NCBI RefSeq assembly: GCF_041734735.1
Contig: NC_134901.1
Span: 23,083,987 to 23,147,986 of the forward strand
DNA from: Babylonia areolata
Lineage: Eukaryota; Mollusca; Gastropoda; Neogastropoda; Buccinidae
Length of the DNA: 64,000 nucleotides
Direction: 5' to 3'
The notes under the pieces were generated by a model. That model searched no databases, was not told where the DNA came from, and saw only the letters and a list, made by a program, of their open reading frames with translations. The position numbers and the translations under genes are program-made. The stretch's first letter is position 1; the number at the start of each line of letters is the position of its first letter. Below are positions 36,834 through 47,100 of this stretch, piece after piece.

Positions 36834-36950
36834 TTTGTCTAGTCTAGCAGACGGCGCGAACGAAGTCGAAATTTTTTTCACTGAATATACACAAATTCGC
36901 CTGAAGTTTGCAAAGAAAAACATTGAACTTGTCAACATTATCCAAAATTA
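36834..36950 (-). promoter_or_regulatory. PNKP: Probable PNKP 5' UTR/promoter-proximal segment
   Basis: The frame stays open upstream of the chosen ATG but the residues match nothing in FHA proteins, so this is treated as 5' UTR. No TATA box is evident at a convincing distance, and the transcription start cannot be placed from sequence. Confidence 0.35.
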
Positions 36951-37524
36951 AATATATGTATGATGCTTGGAACACAGTCAAATGTTGGTATTTTTATTCA
37001 ATCATATTATTCTCATTTTGTAGGTATCGTCAGCCATTCTTTCTTGGCATTATTTCTTCAAATGGGTTTATATTGAAAATTTCCTGGTAACTTTACCTTC
37101 CAGACGCTTTTGATTCGGCTGCAAACAGAGGTTTGTGTCTGAAAATACACTGTGGAAATTCTGTGTAGGTATGCACTACTTTACAAATATTTTCAGTTGT
37201 GTTAAATAAATTACATCTTAACCACTTCAGACAGAAATGGGGGGAAACATGTGCGCAGATTAGCAACTTCATGATCCGGTCCAACAACAGCAGGAAGCAC
37301 ATGAACACTGTAAAGGGTGAAATGAAGTCCAGTTGACAAGATGTTTCTTCTGTCTTCTATTAACTATGGGCAGGATTGTCAGTTTGATTGGCATGCAGGG
37401 CGTTGTAAAGAAATGCAATGATATGTAACGGCAGATTGACACTTTTACATGCGTTTCTTGCTATACAAACAGAATACATACATTTCCATAGCCATGGTGA
37501 TTTAGCTGCCATGGCATGTGTGAC

Positions 37525-38586
37525 ATGATGGCATGCAGGCGAGAGTACAGGAAAATACTGACATGTCAGATCCCTGTGGTAAATGGAGTGAAGCAGGGCT
37601 GTGTCCTGGCACCCACACTGTTTTCCATTCTCTTCTCGGCCATGCTGATTGATGCCTTCCAAGACTGTAACCGGGGCATCTACATTCAGTTTCGCACAGA
37701 TGGCAAACTTTTCAACTTGTGGTGACTCCACGCCAGGTCTAGGGTGTTTGAGGCACTGTTGAGAGAGTTCCTCTTCGCTGATGACTGCGCGCTTGCTGCA
37801 CACACCCATGAGGACATGCAGTTCATTATGGACAGGTTCTCAACCTCCTGCACGCGTTTGGACTCACCATCAGCCTCAGCAAGACCGAGTCCATGTACCA
37901 ACCAGCTAGTTCACTGAACGCCAGTGCCTCCCCCCCACCTGCAATTAAGATTGATGACACAGAGAACAAGTCAGTCAACAAGTTTTGGTACCTGGGCAGC
38001 ATGCTATACAGCAACGGAACCCTTGATGCAGAAGTGACGCTGCGCATCGCCAAGGCCAGCTCCGCCTTTGGCAGACTCAACAACACGCTGTGGAACAAGA
38101 AGGGTATCAGGCTCAGCACCAAAATCAAAACCTACAGAGCTGTTGTGCTGACCACCGTGTTGTGCTGCTGTGAAACATGGACGACGTATCGCCATCACAT
38201 TTAACAACTTGAGCAGTTTCACCAGAGATGCCTACAAAAGATCCTCGGCATGAAGTGGCAAGACAGGATCTCCAACCTTCTGGTCCTAGAGAAGAGTGGC
38301 CTGTCCAGCATCGAAAGCCTGCTGATCCAGTGCCAGCTATGCTGGACAGGACACGTCCGCATGACAGACAGCAGGATCCCGAAGATGCTCTTGTATGGCC
38401 AGCTGAAGGAAGGCCACCGCGAACTTGGAAGACCCTGCAAGCGCTTCAAGGACACCTTGAAGACAAACCTCAAAGCCTGTGACATAGACATCGCTTCCTG
38501 GGAAACTGATGCCCTTGACCGCTGTTGCTGGAGGATGCTGTGCTCTAGTGGCATACATACATTTGAAAACAAGAGAATGCTGGCCA
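37525..38586 (+). mobile_element. LINE relic (same broad family as 29,825), left part
   Basis: Begins at MQARVQ-like sequence and carries [61 protein letters not shown] and LCWTGHVRMTDSRIPKMLLY. At least two stops and one frame change interrupt it. Clearly related to, but well diverged from, the element at 29,825. The right end is cut by a MITE; the C-terminal finger resumes at 39,658. Confidence 0.9.
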
Positions 38587-38590
38587 TTAA

Positions 38591-39653
38591 CCCTTTCGCT
38601 GCCAGGAAAATAAGATTGAAGTGAAATCTATTTGACAGGGTTTTTTCACAAAAAACGGGTATAAATTTTCAAAAAATTCTGTGCTCTTTGTTATTGGAGA
38701 AAGACCCATAAAAGTATATATTTTCTGAAAGGGAAATGAATAAAGAATACAAAACACATGATGTTTTCCCATTTTATGTATTTTTAGTGACATGCTGTTG
38801 TTTTGAAATCAGTGTTTTGTTTTTTGTCACATTTTCAACTTGTTCATTACAAACATTAGTCAGGTAATTTGCACTAAAATATCATATTTTCTGGACAAAT
38901 GGATATCTGCACACACAAAATCATACTAGAACAACCACAATATAAAAAAAACTGAAAAAGAAATAGATACATAATGCATTGTGACTTCTGCAAGTGATTA
39001 AATGGATGTGAGGCCACGCCCCCTCAGTCACCACCCCCCTCCTCTTCACCCCTCTCACACAGTCACTTTATCCAGTTCTCATCAGACCACGTTGGCCGAG
39101 TGCCAAGAAAATAGCTCACACTGCTAAAAATTCAGTGACTTCTGTCATATACTAGAGCTGAACAGCCGGCATCACTCACTGATAGTCGTATCTTGGCCAC
39201 TCTCTTGATTGCTTCCCTTTATTTTCTATCAAATCATCCTATAAATGTTCATCACTGTCTTCTCCTTCGAATTTATGCTTCAATTCTTTCTGAGCATCAG
39301 CTAAAGAAAGTAATCTTGGTTGATTTAGTTCGCCACGATCGCATGTCTTGAGCACGGAGTCAGTCCGACATTTTGTTGAGCAAGCGAGGAGAGGAGCCAG
39401 GCAAAGGCTGTGGCCAGTAACCCAACCAAAACGTTCAAATAAAGGACTGCCTTATGACGCAGATGGTGTTTCTAGCTATGAATAGAATCTAGAAAGATTC
39501 CCCAAGCTAAAGCTATCAGCATTTTTGTCAACAAACTGAATGCAAAGCAGGGAAAAGTCAGAATATTTCGACGACGAGTTATCTCATCATTGTGGCAGCG
39601 AAGCGTACATGCTTTCCATGACGAGTTATCTCATCATATAGGCAGCCTAGGGG
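38591..39653. mobile_element. TTAA-flanked MITE (family M2) inside the LINE relic
   Basis: TTAA at 38,587-38,590 and 39,654-39,657 flanks a 1,063-base element with ends CCCTTTCGCTGCCAGG and GGCAGCCTAGGG, imperfect inverted repeats beginning CCC as in piggyBac relatives. Near the right end GACGAGTTATCTCATCAT occurs twice as a direct repeat. No transposase frame. LINE coding sequence on the two sides is contiguous once the element and one TTAA are ignored, so the insertion is precise. Confidence 0.88.
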
Positions 39654-39657
39654 TTAA

Positions 39658-39790
39658 GGAGAAGCGTGAGCAAAGGAAGCAGGGCTTAGCTCCTGGAGAC
39701 GTTTTCCCTTGCAACACCTGTGGGAAGTGCTGCGCATCCAGAATCGGCTTCTTCTCCCATATGAGGACACACACCGACAGATAAGCCTGC
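39658..39790 (+). mobile_element. LINE relic, right part with C2H2 finger
   Basis: Encodes EKREQRKQGLAPGDVFPCNT then CGKCCASRIGFFSHMRTHTDR and a stop: the C-terminal zinc finger of the LINE whose left part ends at 38,586. Equivalent to CPNCQRTF...HLRTH in the younger copy. Confidence 0.9.
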
Positions 39791-40274
39791 CTGCCTGCTT
39801 ATCCGTCGGCCCGACAGGAGACTCCATCATCAGATGTGACATAATCATGATGCCGCAGACCTTTTTGACAGTTGTGATTAGTAGTGGTAACTAAAATGCC
39901 CAAAGAATCATCAGTCATGGCCCCTCTTAATAACTATCATCATGGAATGACTGGGTTTGGAGGGGGGAAAGCTAAATCAAGATGATGGAATTGTAATCAG
40001 TTTGTTAAGTTCCCACAACCAGCCCTGACCCAAGTTGTAGGCAAGGCAAAGACCATCAACACAGTCACTCACACATTCACATGCTATGAAACAAAGCTGG
40101 ATTTTGGAGGATTGAAAGACACTTTTGTAATGAAGCTTTCAAGTGACTGGGCTGTGGCTGCTTCTGCTGGGGATGCATTCCCTCCCCACACTGTGCAAAG
40201 AAAAAAGCTGTTGCTATGGGCCTCAGCCCAACTGTTCAGTCTGTCAGATATCCTTAGGTATGTTCTTGCTCTGT
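39791..40274. other. No gene recognised
   Basis: Remainder of the LINE 3' flank, then unassigned sequence. No conserved exon or repeat family recognised. Confidence 0.4.
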
Positions 40275-40870
40275 GTAGCTGCTGGTGGAGTTAAGTGAAC
40301 AAGACTTTGATGCACAAGCAACAATGATCTGAGTCTGCAGCATCTCTCCCACACTTAATGTGTTACAATGACAGTTGAGGATATACCTCACCACATAACA
40401 TTTCTCACCATCAATCTTAGTGAATTCTCTCAGGGAAAAAAGGTCAAAGACTGTGCATGCATGCTTCAAGAGTTGACAAAGGATTTGTAGGCCAGCTCCT
40501 TCACCTTTAAGGCTCCAGTTTGCAGGTTTCACCATAGGAAACCGGAGGTCTTGCTGGCCTTGTTGACAATGTTTGTGTTGTGTTAGTTCCACTTGGTGTC
40601 ACCTTTAGCAAAACTGCCTGTCTAAGGTACCTGACAGATGTAACACAGAGGACATGGCCATTCAGGGCATACTGTTGTTGTTCAGCCTCCTGCTCCAGCT
40701 GACAGTGAGCGCATTGCCCTTGTTAGGATGGAATGCCTTGTCTCACACTGCATCCCACTCTTCAAGGCTCTGTGGGTCAGCTTGGAGAAGGATGTCATGA
40801 TCCCAGGCAACTGAAGACTGTCGTGTCATCAGTATAGAGGCTAGTGAAACCCCCATAATCATCTTCAGCA
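40275..40870 (-). mobile_element. Degenerate LINE (CR1-like) relic
   Basis: On the minus strand, scattered over frames, are LYTDDTTVFSCLGS (equivalent to a YADDT box), YALNGHVLCVTSVRYL, LKGEGAGLQILC (equivalent to VKELAYKS) and VRYILNCHCNTLSVGEMLQ. These follow the order of CR1-like reverse transcriptases. Many stops and frame changes mark it as old. Confidence 0.7.
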
Positions 40871-40929
40871 AATTCAAAAACTTGAAAACAGTGCTTCCTC
40901 AGTTCCTGTCTGGCTTTCAGAGTTCCACA

Positions 40930-41460
40930 TACTGATCACATTTTTCCTCACCTCTGTACTCTGTACTCTGCACTGGCTGCCCTTTGAGAGGAGAATTGAA
41001 TACAAAGTTACATGTCTCTGCTTTTCTGCTTTATACTCCACTGGACCTACCTATCTAGTATCTTTCTGACCTTACCAGTGCTTATACTCCCACAAGAGCT
41101 CTCTGCTCTTCCTCAGACTGTTACCTTTTGAAAGTTCTCATGGTGGGCGCTCTTTCCTCTTCACTGCTCCTCATATCCAGAACAACCTTCCAGATCATCT
41201 GACTCCATATCTGCCTTTCACTCTGTACTAAAAACCTATCTTTTCAATACCAGGAAGCTTTTTTGGTTTCCTGCATCTCCAACACCACATCATGCCTGCC
41301 AACACACTTAGTTTGTAATGATGTGTGAGGAATGAGAGAAGAGGGGGGAGGGGGAGCAGCCACGAGAAGTTCATGTCATTTGTAACTTTTTCTTTCATGT
41401 AAAGCACCCTGGGCTCTTACAGAAAAAAGGGTACAATGCAGATGTACATTATTATTATCG
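40930..41460 (+). mobile_element. LINE 3' end (CR1/L2-like), plus strand
   Basis: Encodes SLHWLPFERRIEYKVTCLCF and GGRSFLFTAPHIQNNLPDHL, the standard C-terminus of CR1/L2-like proteins. A UTR with GTAAAGCACCCTGGGCTCTTA and a final ATTATTATTATCG tail follows. Related to the minus-strand copy at 14,640-15,075. Confidence 0.8.
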
Positions 41461-42189
41461 TTGTTGTTGTTAAAGACCTGTGCTGAAACGATTAAGGTTT
41501 CACTCATGGGACAGCTAGAGCGTGGCTGGCTTGGCCTTGTCATAAGAACTGAAGAAAAGCAAAGGCATTCCTCCCAGACCTATCTTTTATGCCTGCTTAT
41601 GGACATTATCAGTATTTTATTCTTGTCTTTCCTTCTTATTTCAGTTTACAATGTTATAACCATATTGCAAATATAACATTTGTTTGGATTGAGTTCTTTC
41701 TGTTGTGTAAATTGGTTCACAGTATCTGCACTGGCTGTTTGGTGGATGTACCTAGGGGAATGTGTGTGCACTTGTCATTTAACATTGATCACTTTACATG
41801 ATTTTATATATTTTAGAATGTGTATGCACTCTTGAGTGAGGGGGTAATGTTTACTGTTATGTTAAGTAGATGTGAGGTAGTCCTGTATACGTGCTTGGGT
41901 TCAAATGTAACCTACTGTATTAACTTACTATATCCTTTTGTATCTTTAAATGAAAATACTATTATTTCTGTGGCTCAGCAAAGTTTTGGTAGAGCTACTT
42001 CAGTTGTGGATCCCTGTCATAATAATCATAATGTCTTGATAATAGAAGAGAATAAAATACAAGCTTTGCAAAGAAAATTGTTTTTTTTTCTTCTCTGAAT
42101 CTTGTTTAGTTTTTATCAGCATACACACTTCAAGGGAGATAGTGATTTGGAGTAGTAGGGGAGGAGGTTTGGAGAAAGAGAAAGAAGTG

Positions 42190-42225
<36 letters not shown>

Positions 42226-42591
42226 ATATTTAGTGCATTTATATATTGTATTCTTTTGTACGCTTTGAATGTGCTATACTTTTGCAAATTTATGTATGTA
42301 AAACATTATTTTACTATTGTACTATCTCATGTAGTCTGTGGCCCATGAGCCTAATTTCCTTGTATTTTTATGAAGATACGAAAGTGATTTTATGAATTGA
42401 AGAAAACAATGACACACTTATAGTGGTTGAACTTGAACATACTTTTGTTGAAACTGTGATAGCTGTCGTCTTAGCGTGTTTACAAGAGGCTTATGAATGG
42501 CACACCGTTTACTATTCTACTATTTCTATTCATAGGAGTCACCAAGCATGATTACATAAGTCCAGTATATGAATGATGTTTTCTTTTCCAG
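41461..42591. other. Upstream region of GPAA1; no protein exon recognised
   Basis: AT-rich with an AT microsatellite at 42,190-42,230. Because the first coding exon is preceded by a good 3' splice site at 42,591, a non-coding first exon and promoter probably lie here or farther left, but I cannot place them. Confidence 0.4.
42577..42591 (+). promoter_or_regulatory. GPAA1: 3' splice site just before the GPAA1 start codon
   Basis: TGTTTTCTTTTCCAG is a strong pyrimidine tract plus AG, ending six bases before the ATG. It implies that transcription starts upstream and that at least one intron separates the 5' UTR from the coding sequence. Confidence 0.65.
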
Positions 42592-42597
42592 TGAACG

Positions 42598-42769
42598 ATG
42601 GGGTTGCTGACAAACACAAAGCAGAGACAGGCGTTAATGCAAGGCATCGTGAAGTATCATCAGAAGCTCTCCGTGTTGTTTTACATTGTGGGTGTGGTCT
42701 GGTTCCTTGCCCTAGCTCATCGCCCTCTGAATGCTGGCACCTATTTCTCAGAGAATGCACTGCTTCCAG
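42598..42769 (+). CDS. GPAA1: GPAA1 coding exon 1
   Basis: Encodes [20 protein letters not shown] through YFSENALLP, including the N-terminal signal anchor. Human begins [20 protein letters not shown] and has TYMSENA at the same place. Donor GTTGGT, phase 1. Confidence 0.94.
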
Positions 42770-44064
42770 GTTGGTTCCAGTTTGTCATCTGTCACTGATT
42801 TAAAATGGGCTTGGAATTTAGTAGAATCGGTCCTTCTGAGTCAGGAAATAACTCTTTCTTCAGAACTTCTTATTGAGAATTTTCTTCGGAACCATTCATC
42901 TTTTGTTGATATTATGAACTTTCATTTTGTGTAATAATACTGATATTCAGAATTCCTCCCAGACTGGCTGGCTCATTATGTCCAGGAATGGCTGTGTCAG
43001 AACAGTATTTTTCAATTACAAATGTTCTTTCTGTAATGAAGTGACTGCTTCCACTGATTTGTGACTTGAGTTTTTAATCTATTTCTAATACAGTCGTGGA
43101 TTTTACATGTTAAAAGTGGGGACAAAAATCAGTATTTTGATAAACTAGGTATTGATTCAAAATGTGTGTGTGTTAACTCCGAACTCTCAGAACTTATTCA
43201 TTTATTTGTTGTAAAACCCATCAAAGGAATTGTGGACACTAAAACTAAACACAACAAACAGATAAAAGAAATAAATTGTGTGCACATGCAGGATCTTCCA
43301 CAAGACACAGTTATGGATTGCGAACATTAAAGCACTCAAAAGAATATATCTTGCCAGTTCTTGTGTGTGTGTGTGTGTGTGTGCATATTTATATGTGTTT
43401 TGTGTGTGTGTGTGTTTGTAGGTGTGTCCATAAGTGTGCCTTAATTTGCATCAGAAAGTGGAGGACTGTTGTTAACTTCAAAAGGCATGTGCCTGTTTTG
43501 ACAGAAGGGAAATGTTGGATAAAACGAAACACACTGTGCAGGTCTTGTGGAGAGTGACTTGCCCCATGGCTTTCCCTCACTCAGCTCCTACATGCAGCTG
43601 CTGAAAGCTGAGATGAACAAAGACAAAAAGTAAGTGAACATCTTCAGCAGCAGCAATTTGGGCTCATTAGAATCAAACGTAAACATAAAACATAACTACA
43701 TTAAAAAACAAACAAACAAAAAAACACAAAAAAACAACCAACAGCTTGGTCAAACTATGAAAAAAAGGAGAAAATACAACAAAAATTAAAAAATGAATTA
43801 ATAAATAATAATGATAGTAATAAATGGAAATAAATAGGAAAAGACAAAGATGTATGGCTTTTTTTTTTTTTTGCCTGAGTCCATGAGATTGCAAAAAAAA
43901 AAAAAAAAAAATCGTCCAATGAAGAAAATGATCTCTCGCAGTCTGCTTCTCAACAGCTGTTTGGCTGTTTTGTCTGAATACTGTGATTTTTTTTTCTTAC
44001 ATCATTTCACACACACACAGACACACAACTGATAAAAGCACACAACATGCGAGTAAACGTGTGC

Positions 44065-44116
<52 letters not shown>

Positions 44117-47100
44117 ACATAACTAACAAAGCACACAACATGTGCACACAGACACACACGCGCGCGCGCACACACACAACACAACACAACACAGCACTTC
44201 CACACATGTATTCATTCATGTATGCAAATTTGAGTAACAGAACATGTGACTAACATTTATACATTTCAGACTCAGTTCATTTCAGATGTAAAGATGTTCA
44301 GTCTAGACTGTCATTTTTAGTAGCTGTGGGGATTATGTTGTTGTTTTTTTATCTTCAAAATGAGATGTTGTTAGTTAGATTGCAAGGTTTAAGTTTATAG
44401 GCATTAGGGTATTCATGGAAATGACAAATGTTCGCTATGGGCAAGTGGGAGGCTTGGTTTCTGTAACAGAATGTTGGGTGGTTTCTGGTTAAGTCAAGAA
44501 TATTCATGTGTTCCAGAAACATAATAATAAAGTAATGATTGTTGGCACTGTTGAAAGAATATTTCCTTCTACTTTAATATTTTTGAAAAACTGAATTGAA
44601 ACGATGCTTATTCCAATACCATTGGCCATTTTACTGTAGTTTGAACAGTAGAAGATTGTATGTCCAATATTTTTGTTTCAGTAAGTTTTCTTTAGAATTT
44701 GTGTTTGTTTTTATTTTCAGAATAGTGCCAAAAGCATGGATCTTTAAGGAATTCCAGAATCTGGGACTGGACACCTATCGGCACAACTTTACAATCAAAT
44801 ACCCATTCAAGATGGCCATCAGTCAGGTATTCTGTCTGTTTCTTCCATTCTTACCCTCACCTTTTTCACTTGGTCTCCCACTGTGCCTCTTAATGCAGTA
44901 AATGTGTTTTGGGTGACTGAGACTCTGTTGGTATTCTGTAGCACATTTGGGATTGCCCTTGTGCTTTGATGTTGCTAACTGCAGTAAATGTGTTTTGGTT
45001 GACTGAGACTCGTTGGTATTCACCAGCACTTGTGGAATTGTTCTTGTGCTGTGATGTTGCTAACTGCAGTAAATGTGTTTTGGGTGACTGAGACTCTGTT
45101 GGTATTCTGTAGCACTTGCAGAATGTCTTTGTGCTGTGATGTTGCTAACTGCAGTAAATGTGCTTTGGGTGACTGAGACTGTGTTGGTATTCTCTAGCAC
45201 ATGTGTAATTGTCCTTGTGCTGTGATGACTTTTTTGTACCAACAAGCTCTGTGCATGCTCCCAGGATTTACATGGAGAGAACATTTTTGCCATTCTGCGA
45301 GCTCGTCGTGCTGCCAGCACAGAGGCTCTGGTGATGACAGCCCCCCTGCGGTCTGCCAGCCACCAGAAAACAAAGACGGACGGCAGCGTAGCGCTCATGC
45401 TGGCCTTGGCAGCACAGTTCCGAAGTGAGTGACTGTGTATGCCTCTGTGTCTCCATGCTGTACATATGTGTATCTGCCTGTCATGTGTATGTGTGTTTAC
45501 ACAGTTCCAAAGTGAGAGTGTGTACGCCTCCTTGTCTTCATTATATTCATATGTATCTGCCAGTCATGTGTATACATGTATTTTTACACAGTTCGGAAGT
45601 GAGTGATTGTGTACACTTTTTTGTCTTCATGGCATACATATGTGTCTGCCTGTCATGTGTATGTATGTTTACACAGTTCCGAAGTGAGTGATTGTGTATG
45701 CCTCTGTCTTCATGATGTACATATGTATCTACCAGTCATGTGTATGTATGTTTACACAGTTCCGAAGTGAGTGAGTGTGTACGCCTCCATGTCTTCATGA
45801 TATACATATGTATCTACCAGTTATATGTATGTATGTTTACACAGTTTGGAAGTGAGTGATTGTGTATGCCTCTGTGTCTTCATGATGTACATATGTGTAT
45901 CTGCCTGTCATGTGTATGTGTGTTTGCAAAACCTTCAAGTAGACCTTTTCTTAAACTTAGGTGTACGAGTTCACCGTTTGCTGACAGAAAGTGTGTGCAT
46001 CTGAGTGTGTCAAGTGTGTGTGAGGGAGGGAGAGCAGAAGGAACAGAAGCTGAAGGCTGTAAATTCCTTCTTTCATCTTTCCCTCCCTTTCTTCCCCTGT
46101 TGTACTCCTGTCCTTTTTTTTTTTTTCTTTTTTTTTTCCATTAATTAAGTCAAGCTTTCAGTATCCTCTTAATCTCCCCAATACCCTTTTTGTCTGTCTC
46201 ATATTATGATATCTGACACCAGTTGTGCATTTTTTGTTAAAACAGAATTTTCTTGAATTTTGCCTTGGGTCACCTTTAAAAAAAACTGTCAGCACTATGC
46301 ACAGTCTTAGCTTTGTACTGTATGAGGGGAAGCATTTAATAGCAGTGGCTGGAAGTTGTGTGCCTGTGTCTGAACATAAGTTAAATTACTTGGTTGTCGT
46401 TGATTGTGCTTTTTCCTGTTTTAGATTCTTTTTGTATGAATGTGTCACAGAATGCGTTTCCTATTTCGGCAGACTGATCCAAGCCAAACTTGTGATATTT
46501 CAGGTCACAGAAGTATTAACCCTTCACAGTTTTATACAGCAAAATGTTTGTTGTTTCAGACAACCCTTACTGGGCCAAAGATGTGATCTTCTTGCTGACA
46601 GAATTTGAAGAGATTGGTGTACATGCTTGGCTAGATGCCTACCATGAAACAAAGACCCCATGTGAGTTCAGCTTTAACAGTTGTGTGGTTTGTCGTATTG
46701 AGATTTTTGGTCTGTAGTTAGTTCAAATTACATGAGGATAATTATCAGTATTCTGTGTGTGGCAGAATTCAGTTGCTTGAGAGATTAATATGGTAGTAAT
46801 AATTTTTGAAAATAGATGTAGAACTACTAACAATGCGACATTTACTGGGAACAGAAATGATAATAGTTAATTACAGTTTGGCTTACCACAATTCTGACTG
46901 TATTCTGGATCATTGAAGAATAACCTTTTTTTCTCAAGTTTGGTAATGGTATTGTCAGTCCTACAACACTTCTCCCCACATAGGTTTTTTTCCGTTTTTA
47001 TGGTTTTAATTTGGGAGAAAAGGGGGAAACAAGATTTTGCAAGATTACAATAAAATTGACATATGTACATTTCCTCCCTGTAGATGTGATGGCAGATTGC

